Source: Actinospica robiniae DSM 44927 (GTDB lineage Bacteria > Actinomycetota > Actinomycetes > Streptomycetales > Catenulisporaceae). From it: a stretch of DNA of 64,000 nucleotides. The position numbers and the translations under genes were made by a program. A model generated the notes under the pieces. That model ran no database searches. It was not told the origin of the DNA and saw only the letters and a program-made list of their open reading frames with translations. Below, piece by piece: positions 17,893 through 27,075 of the stretch. The stretch is from assembly GCF_000504285.1 (NCBI RefSeq), contig NZ_KI632511.1, positions 9,839,982 through 9,903,981 of the forward strand, read 5' to 3'. Position 1 is the stretch's first letter. Each line of letters opens with the position of its first letter.

Positions 17893-18528
17893 TCAGGAAC
17901 CGGCCGGCGGCTGCTGCGGCGGCTGGTCGCCGTAGGGGGCCTGCGGCTGCGCGTACGGCTGCTGCGGCTGGCCGTAGGGCTGCCCCTGCTGCGGCGCCGC
18001 CCCGTACGGCTGCCCCTGCTGCTGCTGGATGGCCTGCGTGCGGGCCTTGAACATCGCGCCCACCTGCGCGAGCGAACCGCCCGCCTGAGTGAAGCCCAGG
18101 TAGCTCTGGACCAGCGCGCCCAGCCCGATCACCAGGGTGACGTAGTAGCCCCACTCCGGGCCCACCGACCCGGAGAGGGCGACCCCCGCGATGTCGTGCA
18201 GGCTCGGGTAGGTCAGGCCCTGGATCGCCCAGAGCAGCACGCCCAGCGCGGAGAGCACCAGGCCGACGAACGCCCGGTTCGCCGCGCTAGCCAGGAACGG
18301 CAGGTTGACCTGTACGCCGAGCGCCGGCAGGGCCAGGATGACGCCGTAGACGAGCAGCAGCAGGACTGGGAACCAGTCGTTGAAGCCGCTCGGGGTGCTC
18401 CAGCCGTTCTCGGAGCCGGAGTAGCCGTCGACGGTGCCGCCCCACCAGGGCAGGAAACTGAAGATGAACGCGAGCAGTCCGGCCGCCGAGAGCACCCGTT
18501 CGGTGCGCCCGAGTTTGGTAAGGTCCAT
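17893..18528 (-). CDS. four-helix membrane protein with Gln/Pro-rich tail
   Basis: This 211-residue protein has four hydrophobic segments (about residues 13-30, 52-72, 84-104 and 124-146). A cytoplasmic tail from residue 165 is made of repeats such as QGQPYG, QPQQPYAQP and QPPQQPP. Known function: none that I recognise; similar small actinobacterial membrane proteins with PYG-rich tails are annotated only as hypothetical. The tail composition suggests protein-protein contact. It is transcribed alone toward the shared terminator. Confidence 0.75.
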   Translation of the reverse strand: MDLTKLGRTERVLSAAGLLAFIFSFLPWWGGTVDGYSGSENGWSTPSGFNDWFPVLLLLVYGVILALPALGVQVNLPFLASAANRAFVGLVLSALGVLLWAIQGLTYPSLHDIAGVALSGSVGPEWGYYVTLVIGLGALVQSYLGFTQAGGSLAQVGAMFKARTQAIQQQQGQPYGAAPQQGQPYGQPQQPYAQPQAPYGDQPPQQPPAGS

Positions 18529-18682
18529 ATACCCTCCCTGATAAGTCCGCTCACGCGGAAAACAGGGGCATTATTCCCCGTTGCCCCGATGTGGGAACGG
18601 GAGAGCCGTGGTGGCTAAGCCGAACGACACCATTCCGTCGCCGAGTGGCGCGACGCTGAGACAGGAGCATAAAGCCTCTGGC

Positions 18683-19288
18683 TCAAGGGCGCACATCGTG
18701 CTTTCGCGCGAGCTGCAACAGCCCGTAGACGAACTCGCACGCGATCATCGAACTCGGGGTGCCGGGTTGCTCGTCCGGCTCGTCCGGCACTCGCGCGAGG
18801 GCGAGATCGCGGGTAGGCGCCGAGCCCTCGAGATGCCGCAGCGGCCCGAACGCGGTGGCGACGTCGCCGAGCACGCACGACCACGGCCGCAGGTCGCCGA
18901 GGTGGCGCAGCGTCGGCCGCGGCGAGCCCGGGCCGCGCACCAGGTGCTCGGTCAGCAGCATGCCGCCCGGCCCGGTCAGCGCCTCGAACCGAAGCGTCGG
19001 CCACAGGGGCAGCGTCCACTGCAGTGCCGGGCAGGTCAGATCCCCGATATGCCGCTGCACCCTCGCCACCGGCTCCCCGAGCACCCCGCGCAGCATCCCG
19101 ACCGGCCCGCGCGAGTGCCGGGACCGCAGCATGCGCTGCCACTGCGCGTTGACCGCACGCATGTCGGTGGCGGAGAAGCCGAGCGACTTGCGCGCCGACT
19201 CGACCAGCTCGGGCTGGTAGTCGGCCATCCGCCGAAGCAGGACGAGCTGGAACTCGGCGACGCCGAGAGGCACCGGAGGCAGCGTCAT
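18683..19288 (-). CDS. conserved hypothetical protein coupled to a GNAT
   Basis: This 201-residue soluble protein begins MTLPPVPLGVAEFQLVLL and has no signal or membrane segment. It is rich in Arg and Leu. I recognise no domain. Its ATG overlaps the stop of the upstream acetyltransferase gene (ATGA), so the two are coupled and may act on the same target. The segment ending in LLQLARKHDVRP is the C-terminus. Confidence 0.7.
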   Translation of the reverse strand: MTLPPVPLGVAEFQLVLLRRMADYQPELVESARKSLGFSATDMRAVNAQWQRMLRSRHSRGPVGMLRGVLGEPVARVQRHIGDLTCPALQWTLPLWPTLRFEALTGPGGMLLTEHLVRGPGSPRPTLRHLGDLRPWSCVLGDVATAFGPLRHLEGSAPTRDLALARVPDEPDEQPGTPSSMIACEFVYGLLQLARKHDVRP

Positions 19289-19821
19289 CGCGCCGTCCAC
19301 TCGGACTCGAGGATGCTGTAGAACGACGAGTCGCGCCAACCGGAGTCGAGCAGCAGCGCCTCGCGCATCCGTCCCTCGTAGACGAGTCCTGCGTTGGTGA
19401 GCACGCCGGCCGATCCGAGGTTGCGCGGGTCGCAGGTCGCCATCATCCGGTGGAACCCGAGTTCGTCGAAGCCGACCCCGAGCAGCGCCCGAGCCAGCGC
19501 CGTCCCGTAGCCCTGCCGCCAGACGGAGGGGTGCAGGATGTAACTGATCTCGCCGTGGCGGTGCTCCGCGTTGCGCACTTTGACCTCGCCCGCCCCGATC
19601 ACCCGGCCGTCGGTCAGCGCGAGGTAGGAGTAGCGCGTCTGAGGCCTGGCATCCCCAGTGGCAGCCGCCGCGGCGACGAAGGCGCGCGTCTCGTCCTCGG
19701 TGTTCGGCCCCCACGGCTGGAAGCGGCACGTCTCCGGCAGGCTCGCCCACTCGTGCACGGCCGGCCAGTCCGCCGCCTCGATCGGCCGCAGCGTGACGTG
19801 CTTGGCCGCTGACTCGCTCAT
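19285..19821 (-). CDS. GNAT acetyltransferase, RimJ/RimL-like
   Basis: This 178-residue N-acetyltransferase of the Acetyltransf_3 type has the acetyl-CoA-binding segment HPSVWRQGYGTALARALL and the following LGFHRMMATCDPRN. The start MSESAAKHVTLRPIE is chosen over an ATG six codons upstream because alignments of this family start close to the LRPIE strand. Substrate unknown; RimJ/RimL relatives acetylate protein N-termini or small amines. Coupled to the hypothetical gene at 18683. Confidence 0.85.
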   Translation of the reverse strand: MSESAAKHVTLRPIEAADWPAVHEWASLPETCRFQPWGPNTEDETRAFVAAAAATGDARPQTRYSYLALTDGRVIGAGEVKVRNAEHRHGEISYILHPSVWRQGYGTALARALLGVGFDELGFHRMMATCDPRNLGSAGVLTNAGLVYEGRMREALLLDSGWRDSSFYSILESEWTAR

Positions 19822-20012
19822 GCCCCGATCCTCGCACACGGGGATGGGTGACGCGCGCGGGTTCCCGCCTCTCCCCGCGCGGCGACCTGGCGTGATGCTG
19901 AGCGCTCGGCACAGATCGGGGCGCGGTGCCGCGGCACCGCGCCCCGATCAGTGTCCGACGTGTCTAACGTTTCTGACACGTCTGACACGTCTGACGCGTC
20001 TGACGGTGCGGC

Positions 20013-21992
20013 TTAGGCGGCGCCGCCGAGCGCGGCCGCGTAGAGGAACCAGGTGGAGTGCGGAAGCCACTGCTCCATCCGGCGCCAGTCCTCGGCCCAG
20101 TCCTTCTCGAAGCCGTCCGCACGGTATCCGGGCTCGTACATGATGCCGAGGCCCTCAGTCGTCTTGCCGCATATACCGTTGTTGATGCCACCGGCCTGCG
20201 GCAGGAACTGCCAGGTGCCGAGCGCGTCGTAGTAGGCCGGGTTGTTGCTCCCGGACCCGTTGAGCATGCACGACGCGTACGGGTTCAAGCCGCAGATCCA
20301 GTTGAGCTGGTCGTCGGCGTAGGACTGGAGCTGCACGGCGAACGCGTCGTCGGGGAAGAAGGTGGCCGCCAGGCGCGCCGCAGCGGCGAGGGAGGCGATT
20401 CGCGCGTTCTCACCCTGGAACCAGCCGCCCGCCTGGGTGGAGGGCGAGACGTCCTGCGGGTAGAAGAAGGTGGTGAACCGGGTGCCGTCGGACAGCTGCA
20501 CGAGCTGCCGGGCGTAGCCGAACGGGTTGGCCACTTCCTTGGTGGTGGCCAGCTCGAAGGCCAGGGACTTGCGCACCGCGTCGAGCAGCGTCGTGCGCTC
20601 GGCGCTGCTGGCCACCTTCAGGTAGTTCAGGAGGCTGACGACGGGGAGCCCGGCGTTGCTGGGGTGGAAGAACGGGCGGCCGGCGCCGTCGGCGTTCCAG
20701 TAGTTCTTGTGCCCGTCGCCTGAAGCGAGGCGTGCGGCGAGGCTCTTCGCGCGGGCCTTGGCAACAGTGCGGTACTCGGCCTTCTTCGTCGCCTTGGTGA
20801 GCTCGGTGGCGGCGATCAGGGCTTCGCAGTCGTCGAGGATGTTGTCCGGCAGGCCGCCGTTGAGCTCGACGTTGTTGGCCTGCAGGTAGGCGAAGGCGTC
20901 CTCGGCAGCCGCCAGGTACTGCGCGTTCGTGAAGGCGCCGGAGACCTTGTACTTGCTCGCGGCGGCGAGGGCGGCGATCGCGGTGCCGCCGCCCATCCGG
21001 AAGCTCACCTGCGTGGGGTCCCAGCCGGTGTCGGTCTGCTTGGCGGCGAGCCACCGCTGCGCCGGGGCTTCGGGCTGCTGCAGCCGGTTGGTCTCGTTCT
21101 GCCGGATCGAGAAGTAGAAGGAGCCGTCCGGCGCCTTCATCCGGACCAGGAAGTCGGCGCCGAACATCGCCTCGTCGAGCGTCCAGTTGCACAGCTGGGT
21201 GAAGTTGGTGTCCTTGCGGCCGTTCAGCGCCTCGTAGGACGCGAACAGCGCCCAGGCGGTGAGCGGCACCGAGGTGGTGATGAGGAAGGGCGCGGCCGGT
21301 CCCTGGAAGACCTGGCTGAAGTGGATGCCGAAGTCGCCCGCGGCGTCGTACCAGCCGCCGGAGACGTCGACAAAGTCGGTGCCGTCCGCGGCCCCGATGG
21401 GCAGATGCGCGTCGGCCTTGTCGAACTGGCCCGAGCTGCGCGAACCCTTGAAGTAGTGGATGACGTGCGAGAGCGCGTGCTGCTCGTAGAGGTCCGTTTC
21501 GATCAAGAACGGAATCGAGACGCCGGAAATGCCCGGGGCGCCGGCCGCGTCGGGGATGACGATGACGTACTGGCCCGCCTTCGTGAGCTTCGAGAAGTCG
21601 CCGGACCAGTAGTACGCGGGCACGGCGGGGGAGTTCTCGTCGGCCCACTGCTCGACCGGGCCGGAGAAGGCGGCCTTGCCGCTGAAGACGGCTTTGCCGC
21701 TCGCGGTGTCGTAGATCTGGTAGGCCAGGGCGGATGAGGACGTGGCAGGCCGCGCGCCGGCGCCGATCACGAACCGCTTGAGGCTGCTCGCCTCGTAGCC
21801 GATGTTGTTCGTGAACACCTGCAGCGCCCCCAGCTTGGCGGTATCGCTGTCCGCCGCCCCCGCCGAGCTGGCGAACGCCGAGGTGGCGGGGGAGAGCGCG
21901 GCCACCGCCGCGCCGCCGGCGGCCACGGCCGCGGAGCGCCGCAGGATGCTTCGACGGGAGAGGTCAGCAGGGATCCGGTCCGACTCGGTCAT
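20013..21992 (-). CDS. secreted glycoside hydrolase family 9 (cellulase-type)
   Basis: This 659-residue enzyme has a twin-arginine signal (LSRRSILRRSAAVAAGGAA). An Ig-like N-terminal CelD domain (about 55-165, QVFTNNIGYE at its start) leads to an (alpha/alpha)6 catalytic domain. GH9 landmarks are GGWYDAAGDFG, which holds the catalytic base aspartates, GENARIASLAAAARLAA, and the CGLNPYASCMLNGSG region. The C-terminal DWRRMEQWLPHSTWFLY carries a candidate acid Glu. No carbohydrate-binding module is visible. The ATG at 21992 sits five bases after CTGGAG and is preferred to the GTG two codons earlier. Substrate: a beta-1,4-glucan or an oligosaccharide. Confidence 0.88.
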   Translation of the reverse strand: MTESDRIPADLSRRSILRRSAAVAAGGAAVAALSPATSAFASSAGAADSDTAKLGALQVFTNNIGYEASSLKRFVIGAGARPATSSSALAYQIYDTASGKAVFSGKAAFSGPVEQWADENSPAVPAYYWSGDFSKLTKAGQYVIVIPDAAGAPGISGVSIPFLIETDLYEQHALSHVIHYFKGSRSSGQFDKADAHLPIGAADGTDFVDVSGGWYDAAGDFGIHFSQVFQGPAAPFLITTSVPLTAWALFASYEALNGRKDTNFTQLCNWTLDEAMFGADFLVRMKAPDGSFYFSIRQNETNRLQQPEAPAQRWLAAKQTDTGWDPTQVSFRMGGGTAIAALAAASKYKVSGAFTNAQYLAAAEDAFAYLQANNVELNGGLPDNILDDCEALIAATELTKATKKAEYRTVAKARAKSLAARLASGDGHKNYWNADGAGRPFFHPSNAGLPVVSLLNYLKVASSAERTTLLDAVRKSLAFELATTKEVANPFGYARQLVQLSDGTRFTTFFYPQDVSPSTQAGGWFQGENARIASLAAAARLAATFFPDDAFAVQLQSYADDQLNWICGLNPYASCMLNGSGSNNPAYYDALGTWQFLPQAGGINNGICGKTTEGLGIMYEPGYRADGFEKDWAEDWRRMEQWLPHSTWFLYAAALGGAA

Positions 21993-22013
21993 GGACACTC
22001 CAGGGGAAGGGTC

Positions 22014-22032
22014 TAGTAAGGAAGTCTTACTA
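22014..22032. promoter_or_regulatory. operator-like dyad upstream of the GH9 gene
   Basis: TAGTAAG-GAAGT-CTTACTA is a perfect 7-bp dyad 22 bases upstream of the GH9 start, in an AT-rich patch beside TGGACA (a possible -35). Similar dyads sit before other actinobacterial secreted glycosidase genes, from memory; the binding protein is not known here. Confidence 0.5.
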
Positions 22033-22381
22033 ACTGTCCAGTACTATCGGCCCGCGCCTGAAGGCTTGTCAAGAGTTTCGCTCCGTGTGTACCAATCCCT
22101 TGCCCCGGGCGTCGCCACCTCGGGCCGGGCGTCGCGGCGCGCTCGCGCGCCCGAAGCTGATGCACGGTCAGTTCGGCGCGTGCAGCCTCGGCCACCGCGA
22201 CCGTCCTATGGCTAGAACTCGGCTAGGGCGCGAGCGCCCAGATTGTGGTGAGGCAGACGGCTTCGTGATGATCGGTGTGGATGTCGTGGCAGTGGTTGTG
22301 GCTCACGGTAGTCTGCACGGCGAGCCGGTCCATGGCCTCGGATCACGGGCTCAGCGGTTGACGAGGGAGGGGTGGCAGCAT
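22033..22381. other. intergenic region between GH9 and M55 genes
   Basis: The 349 bases hold the divergent promoters of the two flanking genes. The frame of the M55 gene is open upstream to 22085, but that stretch lacks coding character and is not counted. Just before 22382 there is a strong ribosome site (GGGAGGGG). Confidence 0.4.
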
Positions 22382-23209
22382 ATGCGAGTTCTGATATCTG
22401 TCGACATGGAGGGCGTCGCCGGCGTGGTCGACCCGGACGACATCAGCCCCGGACAGCCGGAGTACGAGCGCAACCGCCGGCTGATGACGGCCGAGGCCAA
22501 CGCCGCGGTGCGCGGGGTGCTGCAGTTCGACCGCGCCGCGGAGGTGCTGGTCAGCGACGCGCATGCGCGGTATCGCAATATTCTGCCGGAGCTCCTCGAC
22601 CGGCGTTGCGAGCTGCTGCGCGGCACGCCGAAGCCGTTCGGAATGCTCGCCGGGATCGACACGGGCGTCGATGCGGTGCTGTTCGTCGGATATCACGGCA
22701 AGGCGGGCACGCCGGATTCCGTGCTGGCGCACTCCGTCTCCGGCGGAGTGATCGGGGATATTCGCTGCAATGGCCGCTCACTGGGCGAGATCGGCCTCAA
22801 TGTGGCGCTGGCCGCGCATTTCGGAGCCGTGCCGGTCCTCGTCACCGGCGACGGGAGCGTCGCGCGGGAGGCGGGCGAAGTCGCCCCCGGGATCCACGCG
22901 GTGACGGTGAAGCGCGCTCTCGGCGCACGGGCCGCGTCCAGCCTGCACCCCGAAGAGGCCTGCGATCGGATCGAATCGACGGCGGTTCTGGCGCTGGCCT
23001 CGCGAGATGAAGTCTCCGCACTCCGCTTCGACGGGCCGGTCGAGCTGGAGGTGCGGGTGCACCGGACGCGGATGGCCGAGCAGGCGCTGCTCGTGCCGGG
23101 GATGCGGTTCAAGGACGCGGCGGACGGCTGCACGCTCGCCTACTCCGCACCCGACTTCCCTACGGCCTACAACGTGATCGAGCTCATCATCCTGCTCGGG
23201 ATGCTTTAG
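22382..23209 (+). CDS. M55-family D-aminopeptidase (DppA-like)
   Basis: This 275-residue zinc aminopeptidase is related to Bacillus DppA, which cleaves D-Ala-containing peptides. The metal residues of the family are visible: Asp and Glu in SVDMEGVAGV, His in SDAHARYRN, His in VGYHGKAG and Glu in LGEIGLN. The KPFGM and SHSVSGG-like positions also match. The ATG at 22382 is eight bases after GAGGGG. A role in recycling D-amino-acid peptides from peptidoglycan is likely. The converging GntR gene downstream has no clear functional tie. Confidence 0.88.
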   Translation: MRVLISVDMEGVAGVVDPDDISPGQPEYERNRRLMTAEANAAVRGVLQFDRAAEVLVSDAHARYRNILPELLDRRCELLRGTPKPFGMLAGIDTGVDAVLFVGYHGKAGTPDSVLAHSVSGGVIGDIRCNGRSLGEIGLNVALAAHFGAVPVLVTGDGSVAREAGEVAPGIHAVTVKRALGARAASSLHPEEACDRIESTAVLALASRDEVSALRFDGPVELEVRVHRTRMAEQALLVPGMRFKDAADGCTLAYSAPDFPTAYNVIELIILLGML

Positions 23210-23284
23210 CAGGGGCCTGCGACGGCCGCGTGCTCGGGCCGCTCAGCGCTGTTCGGTCCGTGTGGCCCGGTCAGCGCCGTTCGG

Positions 23285-23971
23285 TCAGCGCGCGGACGAG
23301 CCCGGACCGAGCTCGCGGGCCACCTGGCGCAGGTGCGCGCGCATCGCCGCCTCCGCCTCGGCCGGATCCCCCGAGGCCACCGCCTCGACCACCGCGGCGT
23401 GCTCGGCCAGCGACTGCCGCGCCCGGCCCGGCCGCAGCGCCAGCCGGAACTGATGGCGCACGAGCTGCCCGCGCAGCCGCTCGATCGTGCGCAGCGCCGT
23501 GTGCTGGCCGGAGATCTCCTGGATCCGCCGGTGCAGCTGGTGGCCAAGGTCCGAGGCGCCCAGCGCGTCCCCGGCCTCGGTGGCCGCGTTCATCCGGGCC
23601 AGCAGGGCCCTGAGTTCGGCGTGCTCGGCCGCGCCCGCCCGCTCGGCCGCCTTGGCCGCGCACAGGCCCTCGAGCGCCATCCGGCACTCGACGATCTCCA
23701 CGGCCTCGTCGACCCCGACGACGCGCACCCGCGCGCCCTTGTTCTGCACCCGCTCGACCAGGCCGTCGGCGGCGAGCTCGGCCAAGGCCAGGCGCACCCC
23801 GGCCCGCGAGGCGCCGAACAGGTCCATCAGGTCGGCCTCCACCAGCCGCGCCCCCGGTGAGAACTCGCCGGACTGGATCGCGGTGCGCAGCCCCGCCGCG
23901 ACCCGGGCCTGGGCCGCGCCGTCGCGCGCCGCCGTGGTCACGGCGGCCGTGGGGGAGTCGGCGCGGCTCAT
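23285..23971 (-). CDS. GntR-family regulator with FCD domain
   Basis: This 228-residue protein has an N-terminal winged helix (about 20-85, with GARLVEADLMDLFGASRAGV and LVERVQNKGARV). A C-terminal all-helical FCD ligand-binding domain follows (about 92-215; typical Arg/His positions in HRRIQEISG and LAEHAAVVEAV). It belongs to the FadR/VanR-like subgroup, which usually senses carboxylic acids. No target gene is adjacent in the same orientation, so the regulon is open. Confidence 0.88.
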   Translation of the reverse strand: MSRADSPTAAVTTAARDGAAQARVAAGLRTAIQSGEFSPGARLVEADLMDLFGASRAGVRLALAELAADGLVERVQNKGARVRVVGVDEAVEIVECRMALEGLCAAKAAERAGAAEHAELRALLARMNAATEAGDALGASDLGHQLHRRIQEISGQHTALRTIERLRGQLVRHQFRLALRPGRARQSLAEHAAVVEAVASGDPAEAEAAMRAHLRQVARELGPGSSAR

Positions 23972-24109
23972 GGGTCACATGCTAGTGGCGCCGCCCAAGC
24001 GGGCCCCGGTCCCGCGCTGTCTACCAGCTGGTAACGATCCGGCAAGCCGGAGGTCGCCTGGCCGCGCGGGCAGCACCCGGCACTTCAAGGACCCCATAGC
24101 GCCAGCCTG

Positions 24110-24697
24110 TCACTTCATCCCGGCCGCGCGGAACATCCGGTCGTAAATGCCGCGGATCACGTCCTGCTTGCGCCGGTTGTAGTCCATCACGTTGCCGCCG
24201 CCGGGAATCGCCCGCAGCTTCGCCTGCTCATACACGTCGCGGTCCTCTGGGTGCGCCCGCAGCCAGTCGCGGAACATCCGATGCCTGATGGTCTCCGGGC
24301 AGTCCGGGCCGAACACGTGCAGATTGGCCCTCGGGTCCGCCCAGACCAGGCACCGGTGTTGGTGGAACGACGGCTCCCGGATGTTCAGCGCGTAGCCGAT
24401 CCGCTCCAGGTGCGGGACGTAACCGCCCTCATCCGCCGGATCGGGCACGGTCAGGACGATGTCGATGACGTTCTTGGCGGCAAGCCCGGGCACCGACGTA
24501 GACCCGACGTGCTCGACGTCCAGGGCTGCGACCCCGAGGGCCGCCCGGATGCCGGCGGCGAAGGCGTCGAACCGGGTCGGCCAGTCCTCGTCGTACGGCA
24601 CGACTTCGACCACGGTCGCCGGAGGCGGCCCCTGCACCCACGGATCCTCGTCGGGATCCGGCTCGTGGTGACGGGTGATCTCCTCGAACGTCGGCAT
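24110..24697 (-). CDS. GrpB-family nucleotidyltransferase-like protein
   Basis: This 195-residue UPF0157/GrpB protein has the core motif VEHVGSTSVPGLAAKNVIDI, which resembles the GS-x-x-x-DxD of nucleotidyltransferases, followed by an HLFG-like VHVFG. An N-terminal acidic extension precedes the PYDEDWPTRF strand that starts the conserved domain. The reaction is unproven for the family; dephospho-CoA kinases sometimes carry it as a fusion. The 12-base gap to the next gene suggests co-transcription with 24709-25074. Confidence 0.85.
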   Translation of the reverse strand: MPTFEEITRHHEPDPDEDPWVQGPPPATVVEVVPYDEDWPTRFDAFAAGIRAALGVAALDVEHVGSTSVPGLAAKNVIDIVLTVPDPADEGGYVPHLERIGYALNIREPSFHQHRCLVWADPRANLHVFGPDCPETIRHRMFRDWLRAHPEDRDVYEQAKLRAIPGGGNVMDYNRRKQDVIRGIYDRMFRAAGMK

Positions 24698-24708
24698 GGC
24701 CTCAGACC

Positions 24709-25074
24709 CTATCCGTCGGCAGTCGAGTAGGCGGCGACGAGGTCGCCCACCTCGTCGTAGATCTCCAGATTGTAGGAAGGGCTGAGCGCGGCGAACGCGG
24801 CCAGGAGATCATCGACGCGGTCGGGCGCGACGCAGCCGCTGAAGCCGACCGGGCCCTCGCCCCCGCCGCGGAGTTCGATCTCGGCGAACGTGTGCTGAAC
24901 CTGGAAGTCGGTCCAGCTCGACTTGCGGACCCGCCAACCCGCCTCGTGGAACGCCTGCGCGACGGACAAGGCGTCGGCGACCGCGAGCAGGGAGCCGTAC
25001 GCGTTGGGCCCGTCGATGTCGCAGGCTTCGAAGTCGAAGAGCGGACCGTCGGTGCCGCCGGAAGTGAACTCCAC
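24709..25074 (-). CDS. small hypothetical protein
   Basis: This 121-residue acidic soluble protein starts MEFTSGGTDGPLFDFE. It has no signal, membrane helix or motif I recognise. The repeated pattern of aromatic and acidic residues (WTDFQVQHTFAEIEL, YNLEIYDEVGDLV) resembles small DUF proteins that accompany immunity or stress genes, but that is only an impression. It is upstream of grpB and divergent from the oxidoreductase gene at 25119. Confidence 0.65.
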   Translation of the reverse strand: MEFTSGGTDGPLFDFEACDIDGPNAYGSLLAVADALSVAQAFHEAGWRVRKSSWTDFQVQHTFAEIELRGGGEGPVGFSGCVAPDRVDDLLAAFAALSPSYNLEIYDEVGDLVAAYSTADG

Positions 25075-25118
25075 GAGCCAGGGTACCGCGGTGCATGAAC
25101 CGCCTTATGATCGTCGCC

Positions 25119-26183
25119 ATGGCTGACTTCGTCGTGGTCGGGGCCGGGATCGTCGGTGCGTCAGTGGCCTACCATCTGGCGCGCGGCGGCGCCGCAGTGA
25201 CTCTGGTGGAGCAGGAGAAGGAGCCGGCGACGGGCGTGACCGGCCACTCCTTCGCCTGGATCGGCGATTGCGGCGGCGAGTGGCCGGGCGGCGCCGAGGA
25301 CCTGCGCCCCCACGTGCGCGCGGATTTCCGCCGCCTCGAGGCCGAGCTGCCCGGGTTCGCCGTGCGCTGGACCGGCTCGCTGGCGTGGACGGGTGGCGGT
25401 GCGACGCCGACGTTGTACGCAGGCCAAACCCTGGTCGGGGCGGAGGAGATCGCGCGGCTGGAGCCCTGTCTCGCCGACGTGCCGAGCCGAGCCGTCCACA
25501 CGGCGACCGACGGAGGCGTCGAACCCGCAGCGATGGTCGCCGCCCTCATCCGGGGTGCGAGAGCTCACGGAGCCAGGGTGATCTTCGGCGCCGAAGTCAT
25601 CTCCCTCGACCCGCCGGAAGGCCGCGGAGTCTCGACCACGGCCGGGCACATTCCGGCCGAGACCGCCGTGCTCGCAACCGGCCCCGCGACCGCGGCGCTG
25701 TGCCGGCCGCTTCGCGTCGAACTGCCTCTCGGCATCTCGGCAGCCTGCCTGCTCCGAGTCGCCGCCCCGCCCGGGCTGGTTAAGACGGTCCTGGCCGGTC
25801 CGCACTATGAGGTTCGCGAGGTCCGCGACGGCGAGCTCCTGCTGACGATCCCGCACGTCGCGGGCCGATCCGATGAGTCGGTCGCGGCGGAGGCTCGCCG
25901 CACGGTGCAGCGCCTGGCCGCGGATTTCGACGGCGGAAGCGACTACCGTCTGCTCAGCCACCACGTCGCCGGACGCCCGATGCCCGCCAACGGCCCCATC
26001 GTCGGCCACGTGGCGCCGGACTGTTCCGCCTACGTCGCCGTCACGCACTCGGCGATCACCCTCGCCCCCACTCTCGGCCGCCTCATCGCGGAGGAGTTGA
26101 CGACCGGAACGCCGCCCACCGAACTCCGCCGCTGCCAGCCCCAACTTCGCGGCGATCTGAGCCGGGACCGTGGTGCCGAGTAA
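25119..26183 (+). CDS. FAD-dependent oxidoreductase (DAO/glycine oxidase-like)
   Basis: This 354-residue enzyme of the D-amino-acid/sarcosine oxidase superfamily has the N-terminal Rossmann fingerprint VVVGAGIVGASVAYHLA and acidic strand end VTLVEQE. The second FAD segment is AVLATGPATAAL, and the C-terminal NGPIVGHVAPDCSAYVAVTHS completes the fold. The ATG at 25119 is chosen because TATGAT (25106-25111) lies seven bases upstream, which predicts a leaderless transcript; ATG codons at 25095 and 25107 would precede or overlap that box. The amine substrate cannot be read from sequence. Confidence 0.88.
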   Translation: MADFVVVGAGIVGASVAYHLARGGAAVTLVEQEKEPATGVTGHSFAWIGDCGGEWPGGAEDLRPHVRADFRRLEAELPGFAVRWTGSLAWTGGGATPTLYAGQTLVGAEEIARLEPCLADVPSRAVHTATDGGVEPAAMVAALIRGARAHGARVIFGAEVISLDPPEGRGVSTTAGHIPAETAVLATGPATAALCRPLRVELPLGISAACLLRVAAPPGLVKTVLAGPHYEVREVRDGELLLTIPHVAGRSDESVAAEARRTVQRLAADFDGGSDYRLLSHHVAGRPMPANGPIVGHVAPDCSAYVAVTHSAITLAPTLGRLIAEELTTGTPPTELRRCQPQLRGDLSRDRGAE

Positions 26184-26192
26184 AGTCGGAGC

Positions 26193-26792
26193 ATGCCTGC
26201 GACGCTGGTGCCGATCGTGCTCGAGGGGCGCCACGTGCGGCTCGAGCCGCTGGCCCTCGACCACGTCCCAGCCCTCTTCCAGGCCGGTGGCGGAGACGAG
26301 GAGGTTTGGCGCTATTTGAGTGCGCCGACGCCGGTCAGTGAAGAGGAGCTCGCTGCGATCGTGGCGAAGCGGTTGCGGGAAGTCGGCGCGGGCCGGCGCA
26401 TTGCTTTCACAGTATTCGAATGCGCACAGGGCACGGCGATCGGAACGACGAATCTGCATAGCTGGCACGTGGCGGAGGGGCGCGTGGAGATCGGCGGCAC
26501 CTGGTTCGGCCGACGCTGGTGGCGCACTGCTGCGAACACCGAGACCAAGCTGTTGACGATGACGCACGCGTTCGAGACTCTCGGCTTCGCGAAAGTGCTT
26601 TGGCGCGTCGACGTGGGCAATACGCGCTCCCAGGCGGCGCTCGCACGCATCGGAGCCCAACTCCAGGAGCACAGGGACGGGGCGCCGGTCAAGCTCGACG
26701 GGTCCCGGCGCGACCTGCTCGTCTATGCGATGCACCGATCCGAGTGGGCGGCGGCGAAAACCAAGCTGGCTGACCGGTTGGCGCTGGACTAG
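26193..26792 (+). CDS. GNAT acetyltransferase, RimJ/RimL-like
   Basis: This 199-residue enzyme has the Acetyltransf_3 layout: GRHVRLEPLALDHVPAL at the start and IGTTNLHSWHVAEGRVEIG in the central sheet. RRWWRTAANTETKLLTM takes the place of the usual QRxGxGT loop, followed by VLWRVDVGNTRSQAAL. Protein-alanine or small-amine acetylation is typical. A TAAAGT box six or seven bases before the ATG suggests leaderless expression, separate from the oxidase gene only nine bases upstream. Its TAG stop is directly followed by repeat copy B. Confidence 0.85.
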   Translation: MPATLVPIVLEGRHVRLEPLALDHVPALFQAGGGDEEVWRYLSAPTPVSEEELAAIVAKRLREVGAGRRIAFTVFECAQGTAIGTTNLHSWHVAEGRVEIGGTWFGRRWWRTAANTETKLLTMTHAFETLGFAKVLWRVDVGNTRSQAALARIGAQLQEHRDGAPVKLDGSRRDLLVYAMHRSEWAAAKTKLADRLALD

Positions 26793-27075
26793 TGCCGAAA
26801 ACCGCTCTTTGTTGCGATTTGATGATCGACTGAGCGCTGGTGGGGTGTGGGATGACATGTCGGGTCAGGGTGTGGGCGGGCGCTTCGCGTCGCCTGGTTC
26901 TTCTGACCACCCGCCCACCCGTTGCGTTGGCGAGGCGGGTTGGGGTTTCAAGATCTCGCCTCCGGCGCGGACCCTTCCCTCGGAGAGAGATGCCGGGGTT
27001 GCGTGGGTGCTGGCGTTGGTGGGGCGGGTTGGGGTTCGGGATGGTGGGGTGTCGGGGGTGGGCTCTCTCCTCGGT
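26793..27075 (-). repeat. dispersed intergenic repeat, copy B (inverted)
   Basis: Reverse-oriented match to copies A and C. Read on the plus strand it begins right after the GNAT stop codon: TTTGATGATCGACTGAGCG, then a GGGCGCTTCGC block, CCCACCCGTTGCGTTGGCG, CCCTCGGAGAGAGATGCC and GGTGGGGTGTCGGGGGTGGG. Relative to copy C, the match resumes after an inserted hairpin (27055-27220), at 27226-27290, which mirrors 27793-27850. All three copies start at a TAG stop codon and run in the direction of the upstream gene. Confidence 0.8.
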
